From Streptomyces aureus (GTDB lineage: Bacteria; Actinomycetota; Actinomycetes; Streptomycetales; Streptomycetaceae): a DNA stretch of 64,000 bases. The DNA is taken from positions 1 through 64,000 of the forward strand of contig NZ_JNZD01000004.1 of the NCBI RefSeq assembly GCF_000725495.1, in the 5' to 3' direction. This document shows, piece by piece, positions 1-8,124 of the stretch. A program made the translations under genes and the position numbers. The number at the start of each line of letters is the position of its first letter. Position 1 is the stretch's first letter. Under the pieces are notes generated by a model. That model saw nothing but the letters and a program-made list of their open reading frames with translations, did no database searches and was not told where the DNA came from.

Positions 1-666
1 GGCGCCGCCCAGGCCGTTCTGGGTGATCTCCTCGCCGGTGACCGCCTTGACGACGTCCGGGCCGGTGATGAACATCTGCGAGGTCTCACGGACCATGAAC
101 ACGAAGTCCGTCAGCGCGGGGCTGTACGCGGCACCGCCCGCGCACGGGCCGAGCATCACCGAGATCTGCGGGATGACACCCGAGGCCCTGGTGTTGCGCT
201 GGAAGATGCCGCCGTAACCGGCGAGCGCCGAGACGCCCTCCTGGATGCGGGCGCCCGCGCCGTCGTTGAGGGAGACCAGCGGAGCACCGGCCGCGATGGC
301 CATGTCCATGATCTTGTGGATCTTCGTGGCGTGGGCCTCACCGAGGGCCCCGCCGAAGATGCGGAAGTCATGGGCGTAGACGAAGACCGTACGGCCCTCG
401 ACCGTGCCCCAGCCGGTGATCACACCGTCCGTGTACGGCTTCTTGGCCTCCAGCCCGAACCCGGTCGCCCGGTGCCGGCGCAGCTGCTCGACCTCCTGGA
501 ACGAGCCCGCGTCCAGCAGCAGCTCGATACGCTCCCGGGCGGTCAGCTTGCCCTTGGCGCGCTGTCGCTCGGTTCCCGCCGCGTCACCGGCCTCCACCGA
601 CGCGCGCAGCGCCACGAGTTCCGCGGTCCGGTCGCGTGCCGACGTGGTGTCGCGGATGACGTCCAT
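1..666 (-). CDS. Acyl-CoA carboxylase carboxyltransferase (beta) subunit, 3' end missing
   Basis: Biotin-dependent acetyl/propionyl-CoA carboxylase beta subunit, which moves CO2 from carboxybiotin to an acyl-CoA to make malonyl- or methylmalonyl-CoA. The 222 residues visible run off the left edge. They include [39 protein letters not shown], the oxyanion-type stretch [13 protein letters not shown] and [13 protein letters not shown], all typical of AccB/PccB. The ATG at 666-664 is preceded by AGGAGG at good spacing and lies 3 nt after the FabD stop, so the two are probably translationally coupled. Family members are about 530 residues, so more than half lies outside. Its place suggests dedicated malonyl-CoA supply for the polyketide synthase. 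Substrate preference (acetyl versus propionyl) cannot be read from this part. Confidence 0.93.
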   Translation of the reverse strand, partial: MDVIRDTTSARDRTAELVALRASVEAGDAAGTERQRAKGKLTARERIELLLDAGSFQEVEQLRRHRATGFGLEAKKPYTDGVITGWGTVEGRTVFVYAHDFRIFGGALGEAHATKIHKIMDMAIAAGAPLVSLNDGAGARIQEGVSALAGYGGIFQRNTRASGVIPQISVMLGPCAGGAAYSPALTDFVFMVRETSQMFITGPDVVKAVTGEEITQNGLGGA

Positions 667-669
667 GGT

Positions 670-1647
670 TCACACCTCCTGTCGGTGCCCGGCCCCGGCC
701 GGGGTCGAGATGAAGTCTGCGAGGGTCGAGTCCAGTTGGCGCTGATTGTGGGTCGAACGGACCTGTACCTCGGGTTCGATCCGCCGGCTCAGGCCGCCGA
801 GTACCCGGCCGGGGCCGACCTCGACGACCCGGCCCACGCCCTGCTGCCGTATCCGCTGGACGGTCTCGGTCCAGCGGACCCGTCCGGTGAGCTGGCGGGC
901 CAGACAGGATTTCGCTTCCGCAGCGGTGGCCACGAGGTCCGCGGTGACGCTGGAGAGGACGGGCAGCCGCGGTTCACTGAAGGTGACCCGGTCGAGTTCG
1001 GCGGCGAACTCCGCCTCGATACCGCCCATGAGGCCGCAGTGGAAAGGCGCTCCGACGGCGAGGGAGAGCACCTTCAGGGCCCCGCTCGCCTGTGCTTCGG
1101 CGCTCACCCGCTCGACCGCGTCGGCCTCTCCGGACACGACCGCCTGTCCCGGCTCGTTGTCGTTGGCGACCTCGACGATCCGGCCGGTCTCGGCGGCCAC
1201 GCGAGCGCAGATCCGCTCCACGTCGGCGATCCGGAGACCGATGACCGCGGCCATGCTCCCGGGGACGGATTCGTTGACCGCCGCCATGAGCTCGCCCCGG
1301 CGGCGCACCAGACGCAGTGCGTCGGTCCAGTCGAGGACACCGGCGCAGACCAGGGCGGCGTACTCGCCCAGACTGTGCCCCGCGACGACGTCGGGGACGA
1401 TGCCCCGCGCGTGCAGGACGTCCCAGGTCGCCACACTGGTCAGGAAGACCGCGGGCTGGGTGACCGCCGTTTCACGCAGGACCTCGGCCGGGCCCTGCCG
1501 GCAGAGGGTGGAGAGCGGGATGCCGAGGAGGTCGTCGGCCGGCCGGTAGCGGCTGTCCACGAGGCCGGGGCACAGCTCGAGAAGGTGCGACCCCATGCCC
1601 ACGTGCTGCGATCCCTGGCCGGGGAAGACGAATGCGGTCTTGTTCAT
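670..1647 (-). CDS. Malonyl-CoA:ACP acyltransferase (FabD type)
   Basis: Loads malonyl units from CoA onto the ACP phosphopantetheine. The 325-residue protein begins FVFPGQGSQHVGMG, the classic N-terminal acyltransferase motif, and carries the nucleophile elbow GHSLGEYAAL with Ser92 and a later PFHCGLM segment holding the catalytic His. Length matches single-domain FabD. The chosen ATG has a purine-rich GAAAGGGG upstream; an open frame extends further 5' but has no similarity and would run into the exporter gene. It lies 16 nt downstream of the MFS gene and 3 nt upstream of the carboxylase gene. A private FabD is frequent in highly reducing type II PKS clusters and probably charges the ACP encoded at 10451-10708. 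Confidence 0.93.
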   Translation of the reverse strand: MNKTAFVFPGQGSQHVGMGSHLLELCPGLVDSRYRPADDLLGIPLSTLCRQGPAEVLRETAVTQPAVFLTSVATWDVLHARGIVPDVVAGHSLGEYAALVCAGVLDWTDALRLVRRRGELMAAVNESVPGSMAAVIGLRIADVERICARVAAETGRIVEVANDNEPGQAVVSGEADAVERVSAEAQASGALKVLSLAVGAPFHCGLMGGIEAEFAAELDRVTFSEPRLPVLSSVTADLVATAAEAKSCLARQLTGRVRWTETVQRIRQQGVGRVVEVGPGRVLGGLSRRIEPEVQVRSTHNQRQLDSTLADFISTPAGAGHRQEV

Positions 1648-1663
1648 GACGGGAGCGCCCCTT

Positions 1664-3247
1664 TCAGCCGACCGGCCGGTTCGCCCGGCCGGAGTCCGCC
1701 GCCGGTACGCCCGTGACGCCGTGGGAAGCGGACGAAGGTGCGGTCGAGGACCGGAGATCGCGAACGAAGACGAGCACGAACAGGGCCCCGGCGAGGGTGA
1801 CGGCGGCGGCGTACCACGCACCGTGCTGCATTCCGTGGGCGACGGCGGTCCGGTGGAGGGTCTCCACCGCGCCGGGTGTGAGGGTGCCCTTGTGCGCCAG
1901 GTGTGCGGCCTCCTTCTGGGCGGAGGTCGCCTGTGCGGTCATCAGGGCGCCCATGAGGGCGATGCCCACGGCGTTGCCGACCTGGCGGAACATCGTTCCG
2001 GCGCTGGCGGCGACGCCGACCTGGTCCTGCGGGGCGGCGGCGACGGTCAGTTCCGAGGAGATCGGCATGACCATCCCCAAGGTCAGACCCGTGAGCAGCA
2101 TGCCGGGCAGCAGCCGGACCCATGAGCCGCTGTCGCCGTTGGGGTCGATCAGGGTGAACAGCGCGAGGCCCACCGCCATGGCGGCGAAGGCCGCCGCCAG
2201 TGTGGTGCGCACGCCGAGCCGCGCCACGAGCCGGCCGCCGAGCGGGGCCCCCACGATCAGCATCAGGGTGAGCGGCAGCAGCCGGACACCGGTCTGCATG
2301 GCGCTGAGGCCGAGACCGTTCTGCAGATAGATCGAGAGGTAGAACAGGGCGGCGAACATGCCCGCCCCGAGCAGGAATCCGGTCAGGACGCTGCCGCCGA
2401 AGGATGGCCGGCGGAACCAGCCCAGATTCATGATGGGTGCCGACGAACGTGCCTCCACGGCGAGGAACGCACAGGTCAGGGCCGCGGCCGCGGCGAACAG
2501 GCCGAGGTCCTTGCCGGAGGTCCATCCCCAGTCGCTGCCGTTGATCAGAGCGAGGTTGAGGCACAGCAGCGCCGCGCTGACCGTGACCAGACCGGGCACG
2601 TCCAGCGAGGTGCGCGGCCCGCGCGCCGACCGGTCGTGCGCGGGCATCGCGGCCATCGCCGCGGCGAGGACCAGCGCGCCGATCGGCAGGTTCACCAGGA
2701 AGATCCACTCCCAGCCCGCCTGCTCGACGAGGAAGCCGCCGATCAGCGGGCCGAGCGCGGTGGCGAGGCCGCCGATCGCGCCCCACAGCATCAGACCGAG
2801 TGCGCGCTTCTTGCCTTCGAAGGAGGAGTAGATGATGGCGAGGCTCAGCGGCAGGATCGCGGCACCGCCGATGCCCTGCACGACGCGTGCCGCGTGCAGC
2901 ACCACGATGTGCGACCAGCCGAAGAGCGAGAGCTTGCCCGCGCTGCCGCACGCCAGGGATCCGATGAGGAAGACGGACACGCCCGCCGTGTAGACCCGGC
3001 GCTGGCCGTAGAGGTCGCCGAGGCGCCCGGCGGTGACGATGAAGACGGCCAGCGCCAGCATGTAGGCGTTGGCGACCCACTCGAGGTCGCTGAAGGAGGC
3101 GTGCAGGTCGGTGCTGATCGTGGGAAGGGCCACCGTGACGACGGTGACGTCGAGCAGAGCGATGAACAGGCCCAGCAGGGCCGCCAGCATGATCAGTCCC
3201 GGTTTCCCGGTACGGCCGGAGGCGTGGGACGCGTGGGTCGATGGCAT
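1664..3247 (-). CDS. MFS drug/metabolite exporter, DHA2 (EmrB/QacA) type, 14 TM
   Basis: Proton-driven efflux pump of the inner membrane, probably exporting the polyketide or conferring self-resistance. The 527-residue protein starts with a short polar tail and then the first helix with LLDVTVVTVALPTISTDL, the signature of the DHA2 family, followed by WVANAYMLALA and GRLGDLYGQRR (loop 2-3 motif). Hydrophobic segments continue to the C-terminal VFVRDL, consistent with 14 helices. The ATG at 3247 is preceded by AAGGGAG. It is separated from the isomerase gene upstream by a strong hairpin, so it may head its own transcript with fabD and the carboxylase gene. The exported substrate is inferred from context only. 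Confidence 0.92.
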   Translation of the reverse strand: MPSTHASHASGRTGKPGLIMLAALLGLFIALLDVTVVTVALPTISTDLHASFSDLEWVANAYMLALAVFIVTAGRLGDLYGQRRVYTAGVSVFLIGSLACGSAGKLSLFGWSHIVVLHAARVVQGIGGAAILPLSLAIIYSSFEGKKRALGLMLWGAIGGLATALGPLIGGFLVEQAGWEWIFLVNLPIGALVLAAAMAAMPAHDRSARGPRTSLDVPGLVTVSAALLCLNLALINGSDWGWTSGKDLGLFAAAAALTCAFLAVEARSSAPIMNLGWFRRPSFGGSVLTGFLLGAGMFAALFYLSIYLQNGLGLSAMQTGVRLLPLTLMLIVGAPLGGRLVARLGVRTTLAAAFAAMAVGLALFTLIDPNGDSGSWVRLLPGMLLTGLTLGMVMPISSELTVAAAPQDQVGVAASAGTMFRQVGNAVGIALMGALMTAQATSAQKEAAHLAHKGTLTPGAVETLHRTAVAHGMQHGAWYAAAVTLAGALFVLVFVRDLRSSTAPSSASHGVTGVPAADSGRANRPVG

Positions 3248-3317
3248 GGTGTGAGAACTCCCTTGGCCCAGGCCCACGTCGGAGTCCGGGACGGCTGACT
3301 GGTATCTGCGAAGGGCT

Positions 3318-3354
3318 GCCGTGCCGCCGCCGACGACTGCGGCGGCGGCACGGC
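3318..3354 (-). terminator. GC-rich hairpin after the isomerase gene
   Basis: Perfect 14-bp inverted repeat (GCCGTGCCGCCGCC at 3318-3331 and GGCGGCGGCACGGC at 3341-3354) around a 9-nt loop. It lies 18 nt past the stop of the isomerase-like gene and upstream of the MFS gene. It could end most transcripts of the long synthase operon, or only lower read-through into the exporter. No T-tract follows, which is usual in Streptomyces. Confidence 0.6.
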
Positions 3355-3371
3355 ACGGGGTAGGGCTGGGA

Positions 3372-4100
3372 TCAACCGCAGCCGCCCGCCGAGTCGTGGT
3401 CGAGGGCACCCACCAGGTCGGACAGTTCCTCGGGTATCCCGGCCGCCGGCTCCGCGGCGGCCGCCGGCCGGTCCTGGCCGGGCAGCTCGCGCAGGCCGGC
3501 CAGGAAGTCGTCGAGCCGGTCCAGGCCCCAGAAGCGGTGGCGTCCCAGCTTGAAGTACGGGATCCCGAAGATGTCGTCGTGGTAGGCCCGTTCGAGCGCC
3601 CCGATGCCCTCGGCGCGGATCTCGGGGTCGTCCACGGCCGCCAGCACCGGCGCCGGGTCGACACCGGCCTCCTCGGCGGCCCGGCGCAGCACCTCCGGGT
3701 CGCAGATGTTCTCGCCGCGCTCCCAGCGGGCCGCGGTGAGCGCCGCGTACAGCTCGCGTTCCCGTCCGAGGCGCCGCGCCGCGAGCCAGCCGAGGTGCGG
3801 GACCTCCCACCACGGGTCTACGTCGATGGGCCAGGCCATGCGGTAGCCGAAGCGCTGGGACAGCCGCTTGGTGTCCTGGAGGATGTACAGGTGCTTGGCC
3901 TTGCTCATCTGCGTGTAGTGGAACTCGGCACCACATTCCTTGAGTGCCTGCCGAGTCTGCTCGTCCGGGTCCCAGTACGGGATGTACTCGATGACTTCGG
4001 GTGCTTCGGGGAACCGTTCCTCCAACTGGCGCAGCGCCATCCAGCTGAAGGGACTGCGCAGGTTGAAGTACAGCTTGGGCTGGGCGGGCTTGCGGCTCAT
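3372..4100 (-). CDS. DsbA/HCCA-isomerase-like (GST kappa fold) protein of the PKS cluster
   Basis: A 242-residue thioredoxin-fold protein of the DsbA/2-hydroxychromene-2-carboxylate isomerase family. The N-terminus reads LYFNLRSPFSWMALRQL, with SPFSW in place of the redox CxxC, so it should not be a disulfide oxidase. The C-terminal half has GIPYFKLGRHRFWGLDRL, matching the family's typical FGVPTFvv...fWGqDrl ending. It ends in CG, with a single cysteine and no pair. Its ATG overlaps the thioesterase stop by 4 nt. Related proteins occur in clusters for cinnamoyl-containing and polyene acyl chains, where they are thought to act on double-bond geometry; that role here is inferred from family context. 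Confidence 0.82.
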   Translation of the reverse strand: MSRKPAQPKLYFNLRSPFSWMALRQLEERFPEAPEVIEYIPYWDPDEQTRQALKECGAEFHYTQMSKAKHLYILQDTKRLSQRFGYRMAWPIDVDPWWEVPHLGWLAARRLGRERELYAALTAARWERGENICDPEVLRRAAEEAGVDPAPVLAAVDDPEIRAEGIGALERAYHDDIFGIPYFKLGRHRFWGLDRLDDFLAGLRELPGQDRPAAAAEPAAGIPEELSDLVGALDHDSAGGCG

Positions 4101-5062
4101 GCGGCGTCCCCCAGCAGTGCCGTCCTGGTCGCGGCGTCGAACTCGGCCAGCGCGCCGGCCCGCTCGCCGCGGCTGACGGCGTACCCGTGCAGGATGGTGC
4201 CCGTGGCCGTCGGGATCAGTCGCCCGTCACGCAGCACGTAGCAGTCCATGCGGGCGTTGTACATGACGTCCTTGACGATCTCCTCGACGGTGAAGACGGT
4301 GTGCAGCGTCTCCTCCATGTGGGCGTCGGCGAGCAGCTGCACCCGGGCGCGGGAGACCACGGGGATCCAGCCCCGCTCGTCGAGCATGCGGCCGACGGCG
4401 AGTCCGCGGCTGTCGAGGAACCGGTCGACGACCTCCTCCATGGCACGGATGTAGCCGGAGTGCTGGAGCCGGTCGGAGAAGTGGCAGTAGAAGTAAGGAA
4501 TCCGCCAGGACCACAGGAAACTGTTGGAGCCCTCGGGCACCAGGGCGGCCCGGACGTCGTCCCCGGCGGGCACGGTGATCGCCTCGGGAAGTTGCAACCC
4601 GGCCGTGGCCGGGGACAGTTCGGCGACCTCGGCTACGGTGAGCGCCTCCAGCTCGGCGGGCAGGGGCTCGCTCTGCGGCGCGTCCTTCTCCCGTACGAGC
4701 GCGACGCGGACCTTGCCGCTGAGGATGGGCACGGTCTTCCCGTCCCGCTCGACGGTGAGCTTGACGGTGAACGGCAGGCCCCGCCCGGGGGCCGGAGTGC
4801 CGGGGACGGCGGTGGCACGCACCTCGTCGTCGATGGTGAGGGTGGCCGGCAGCCGGATCGAGCTGTCCACGAACTCGAGGCCGACGCCGTAGGCGTGGTA
4901 GAGCGCGGAGGGCCCGATGCCCCGGTCCCGGAACCACTGGAGGACGGCTTCCTCGACAAGGTACTCGAAGTGCTTGAAGCCGATCCAGGTCCGGATGTTG
5001 GCGCCCTCGTAGCGCGGACGCCCCTGGTAGGTGGCGGGAGTTTCGTCCAGCGTGATGCTCAT
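4097..5062 (-). CDS. Double hot-dog acyl thioesterase-like protein
   Basis: A 321-residue protein that appears to contain two hot-dog domains. The N-terminal half has TWIGFKHFEYLVEEAVLQWF and SIRLPATLTIDDEVRATAV. The C-terminal half has SWRIPYFYCHFSDRLQHSGYIRAMEEVVDRFL, resembling the DxxGHvnnaxYxxxxEea motif of 4-hydroxybenzoyl-CoA thioesterases, with His and Glu retained. It likely hydrolyses or transfers an acyl thioester, releasing the finished chain or editing stalled ones. It overlaps both neighbours by 4 nt (ATGA). The second half could instead be a dehydratase-like hot-dog. Cytoplasmic; no signal peptide. Family assignment is fairly secure, substrate unknown. Confidence 0.75.
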   Translation of the reverse strand: MSITLDETPATYQGRPRYEGANIRTWIGFKHFEYLVEEAVLQWFRDRGIGPSALYHAYGVGLEFVDSSIRLPATLTIDDEVRATAVPGTPAPGRGLPFTVKLTVERDGKTVPILSGKVRVALVREKDAPQSEPLPAELEALTVAEVAELSPATAGLQLPEAITVPAGDDVRAALVPEGSNSFLWSWRIPYFYCHFSDRLQHSGYIRAMEEVVDRFLDSRGLAVGRMLDERGWIPVVSRARVQLLADAHMEETLHTVFTVEEIVKDVMYNARMDCYVLRDGRLIPTATGTILHGYAVSRGERAGALAEFDAATRTALLGDAA

Positions 5063-6003
5063 GCGGTGTGTCCGTTCGGGTAGGGAGTGGCCGTCAGGGG
5101 CTCGGTGGTGTCGGCGAGTTGGTGGGTGGGCTCCGTCCGGTCGTGGCGCAGTTCACGCGTGCTGCTGTCGCGCGGGCGCGTCTCGGTGCCGCCGAGGTGC
5201 ACGCGCAGGAACGCCGTGATCCGCTCGTACGCGTCGACCACGTGGTCGACGTGGAAGAAGTGGCCGAAGTCCGGGCTGAGTTGGACGTCCGCCATGGGCA
5301 TCGCCTCGGCCAGTGCCTCGGCCCGGTCGCCGGCCAGTCCCTGGTCGTGCTCCCCGGCGAGGACCAGTGCGGGGATGGGTACTTGCGAGAGGTTCAGCTC
5401 GGTGGTGGCGACGAACTGGTCGTAGAGGGCGAGGAAACCCATGGGGCCGATGCGTTCGATGAGCTTGTCGGCCATCGAGGTGATCAGCTCGGGTTCCAGG
5501 GCGGCGGCCCGCGTCCCCAGCCGGGTCCGCATGCCCTCGGTCATCACGCTGCGGAATCCGGCGAAGGACTGGTGGTACAGACTCCAGTCGCACTCCAGCG
5601 TCGAGGGCCGGTAGAACGGCGCGGCCAGAACGGCGGTACGCGCCGCCGGCCCCGCCGCGCCGCAGTGGGCGAGGTACTGCAGCACGGCGTTGGCTCCGAA
5701 GGAGTGGCCGAGCAGTACGTCGACCGGTTCCGGTATCGCCTGGAGCCCCTGGTGGAGCCAGTGGGCGGGGCTCCCGTACTGCCGCCACCGGTAGTCGTTG
5801 CCCGCCCGCCAGGGCAGATCGAGGGCGTACACCTGGTGCTCGGCGCTGAGGAGGCCGGTCAGCTTCTCCCAGCTCTGCCAGGAGTCCTCCATGCCGTGCA
5901 CGGCGACCACGACCGGGCGCCGCTGGGGTGCCCGCCATGCGGTGACGGTGTCGACGGTCGAGGGCACCTGGGCCACCCGGTCCCACTTCTGCTCGGCGCC
6001 CAT
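5059..6003 (-). CDS. Alpha/beta hydrolase of the PKS cluster
   Basis: A 314-residue alpha/beta hydrolase. It has VVAVHGMEDSWQSWEKLTGL (oxyanion HG), the nucleophile elbow GHSFGANAVLQYL, ALVLAGEHDQGL with an acidic residue in the usual place, and a C-terminal SPDFGHFFHVDH with the catalytic His. It could release the polyketide as a free acid, form an ester or lactone, or act as a type II editing thioesterase. The ATG at 6003 follows the upstream stop by 1 nt; an in-frame extension to 6228 exists but lies inside the neighbour. The C-terminal 35 residues are polar and rich in Thr and Arg, likely disordered. Confidence 0.85.
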   Translation of the reverse strand: MGAEQKWDRVAQVPSTVDTVTAWRAPQRRPVVVAVHGMEDSWQSWEKLTGLLSAEHQVYALDLPWRAGNDYRWRQYGSPAHWLHQGLQAIPEPVDVLLGHSFGANAVLQYLAHCGAAGPAARTAVLAAPFYRPSTLECDWSLYHQSFAGFRSVMTEGMRTRLGTRAAALEPELITSMADKLIERIGPMGFLALYDQFVATTELNLSQVPIPALVLAGEHDQGLAGDRAEALAEAMPMADVQLSPDFGHFFHVDHVVDAYERITAFLRVHLGGTETRPRDSSTRELRHDRTEPTHQLADTTEPLTATPYPNGHTA

Positions 6004-6004
6004 G

Positions 6005-6991
6005 TCACATGGCTCCGGCGTCCATGGGACCGGCGGGGCGCAGCAGTTCGGCTCGTGCCCAGCCGTCCTCCGCGTCACCGGACACCAGCGCCGCGCGGGC
6101 TGCGCCGGATCCCGGGCGCGCGCGCAGCCACGCCGTGGCCACGGCGGCCTGCAGGACGCCGAGCGCTCCGTAGGTCTCGCCGACGGCCGCCGACAGGTCG
6201 AGCGCCTCCGGCACCTCGCCCGCGGCACCGGCCGCCGGCCCTGGGCTGATCAGCCTCAGCTCCGCCGCGTTGCCCTCGTCCTTGACCGCGGCCGACAGCT
6301 CGCCGTGGTGTGACACCGGTCCGAGCAGCACCTGGTCCGCCCGGGCGGGGTCCGCCGCTTCGAGGACCACGCAGGCCGCCGCGGCGCGGGGCCCCGGATG
6401 CCGCCCGTTCGAGGTGGGGCGCAGCAGGGCGAGCTGCCGCACCGTGGCATCGTCCGGCTCCACGCCGACGACCACGGCCCGCTCGGCCCTGCCCGCACGG
6501 ATCAGCAGCGCTCCGAGCCGCAGGGCCTGGAGCCCCGACACCGCGCCGGAGCACAGCATCAGGTTGGGGCCCGACAGGCCGTAGCGGATCGCGATGGTGC
6601 TGGCGATCACGTTGCTCGACGCGTTGGGTGCCTGGAGCGGGCTGACGTCCTTGCGTGATCCGGCACGTACGCTGGCGACCACCTCCCGGACCGTGTTGAC
6701 GTTGCCGTAGTTGGAGCTGACGACCACCGCGGTCCCCGGCCCCTGGCCGACCGGCTCCGTCGGGCGCCCGGGTGGCAGTCCGAGCGCCCGGTGGACCGCG
6801 CACAGAGCCAGCCGGGTGGCGGACTCCTTGTACAACAGTCCCTTGCGGCCCAGCAGTTGGTGGGCCTCTTCCGGCGGCAGTGCGGGTTCGGTGCCGGCGG
6901 CGCCGAGGAAGGCGTCCGCGGCGACACCGGGCACGTGGCCTGCGGCGGACCGCACCGCGACCCGGCGGCCGGACGGGTAGGAGGAGGTCAC
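6005..6991 (-). CDS. Short ketosynthase-like protein lacking the nucleophile (KS partner)
   Basis: A 328-residue thiolase-fold protein, about 70 residues shorter than a normal KS. It has VVVSSNYGNVNTV and GLSGPNLMLCSGAVSGLQAL. When aligned on the GP and the last G to TACxxG, the catalytic Cys position is Ala150; the Cys at 147 is three residues too early. No HGTGT or KxxxGH motif is visible, so both catalytic His are also missing. It follows an intact KS with an ATGA overlap, the layout of KS/chain-length-factor pairs. It probably forms a heterodimer with the KS at 6988-8124 and shapes its pocket. It resembles the protein at 10795-11868 (shared LLGRKG and ISPL/VSPL-xAPN motifs). Confidence 0.8.
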   Translation of the reverse strand: MTSSYPSGRRVAVRSAAGHVPGVAADAFLGAAGTEPALPPEEAHQLLGRKGLLYKESATRLALCAVHRALGLPPGRPTEPVGQGPGTAVVVSSNYGNVNTVREVVASVRAGSRKDVSPLQAPNASSNVIASTIAIRYGLSGPNLMLCSGAVSGLQALRLGALLIRAGRAERAVVVGVEPDDATVRQLALLRPTSNGRHPGPRAAAACVVLEAADPARADQVLLGPVSHHGELSAAVKDEGNAAELRLISPGPAAGAAGEVPEALDLSAAVGETYGALGVLQAAVATAWLRARPGSGAARAALVSGDAEDGWARAELLRPAGPMDAGAM

Positions 6992-8124
6992 GAGGCACCC
7001 CCGATCATGCAGACGGCGTTGACGCCGCCGAATCCGAACGCGTTCACCTGGGCGACGCGTACGGGAACGGTGGCCGGGGCACCGATGACCAGCCGCAGCG
7101 GCTCCGCCTCGGGCAGCGGCCGACGCAGTCCGGTGATCGCGGGCACCGGCCGGCCCGCCAGCGCCTGGAGGGCGACCGCCACGCTCATCAGCGCGGCGGA
7201 ACCCGAGGTGTGACCGGTCGATCCCTTGATGCCGGTCACCACCGGACCCGGGGCGGCCGTGGCGAACACCTCGCTCAACACCCTTGCTTCGGTGGGGTCG
7301 TTGAGCGCCGTGCCGGTTGCGTGGGCGACCACCAGATCGACGTCGCCGGGAGTGACGGCGGCGCGCTCGTGGGCATCGCGCATGGCGCGTGCGATGCCCA
7401 CCGGCTGCGGCGCCGTCTCGTGGAACGCGTCGCAGGACAGGCCCACCCCGAGGACCTTGCCCAGCACCGGACCGCGGCCGGTCCGGGGCCTGTCGCCGCG
7501 CTCAAGGACGACGGCAGCGGCGCCCTCGCCGAGCAGGACACCCATCCGCTCGTCGTCGAACGGGCGTAACTGGTCGGTCGGTTCGTCGGAGACCCGCCCG
7601 ATCATCGCGAGCATGCTCTCGGTCATCGCGTCACAGCCCGCGGCGACCACGGCGTCCGCCTCGTCCAGGTCCAGCATGTCGCAGGCGAGCGCCAGGGCGT
7701 GCCCGGAGGCCGAGCACGCGTTGCAGACGGTGATGACTTCGGTGGCGTCGGGCAGGACCTGCCGAACGGCCTCGGTGAAGTGCAACTGGGCGGTACGCAG
7801 GGTGATTCCGGGTTCATCGAGGCGTTCCACCGCCCTCAGTTCGCGCAGCCCGGTGCCGACGACGACCGCCACCCTGGCGCGCATCACGTCGATGCCGGAC
7901 TGCGCCACCGCGGACGCCACACAGTCGCTGAGCCATTCGCTCGCCCGCAGCAGTGCCTCGTCGGGGGCGTCCTCGACGTGATACCCGCGGTTCACGCCCA
8001 GCCGACCGCTGTCCACGTGGCGCAGCTCCCCCGCGCCGGAGCGTCCTTCGGCCAGGGCCTCGAACGTCGCCTCGGACTCGCCGAAGCACGTACGGATCTC
8101 AACTCCCGTTATCAGTTTCGTCAC
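6988..8124 (-). CDS. 3-oxoacyl-ACP synthase (KS alpha), third pair
   Basis: A 378-residue condensing enzyme with all three catalytic residues: Cys137 in VCNACSASGHAL, His268 in VVAHATGTALND and His305 in KGSTGHTSGSA. GEGAAAVVLE and the C-terminal NAFGFGGVNAV are also present. It catalyses decarboxylative Claisen condensation of malonyl-ACP with an acyl chain. The GTG at 8124 is preceded by AGGGGG; this start lies 26 nt inside the CLF gene, so the two are coupled. It is the most divergent of the three KS here (HATGT rather than HGTGT), suggesting a separate task such as starter loading or late extension; that division of labour is inference. Confidence 0.9.
   Translation of the reverse strand: MTKLITGVEIRTCFGESEATFEALAEGRSGAGELRHVDSGRLGVNRGYHVEDAPDEALLRASEWLSDCVASAVAQSGIDVMRARVAVVVGTGLRELRAVERLDEPGITLRTAQLHFTEAVRQVLPDATEVITVCNACSASGHALALACDMLDLDEADAVVAAGCDAMTESMLAMIGRVSDEPTDQLRPFDDERMGVLLGEGAAAVVLERGDRPRTGRGPVLGKVLGVGLSCDAFHETAPQPVGIARAMRDAHERAAVTPGDVDLVVAHATGTALNDPTEARVLSEVFATAAPGPVVTGIKGSTGHTSGSAALMSVAVALQALAGRPVPAITGLRRPLPEAEPLRLVIGAPATVPVRVAQVNAFGFGGVNAVCMIGGAS

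Noticed and set aside
316..1716. Long plus-strand frame of 466 codons across the carboxylase and FabD genes
   Set aside because: It is the antisense of two clear genes; high GC leaves reverse frames open. No family motif or start signal.
3372..4100. Disulfide oxidoreductase DsbA
   Set aside because: The active-site CxxC is replaced by SPFSW, so redox function is unlikely.
6005..6991. Active ketosynthase because a Cys lies in the nucleophile loop
   Set aside because: Alignment on GP and the conserved Gly puts Ala150 at the catalytic position and the two His motifs are missing.
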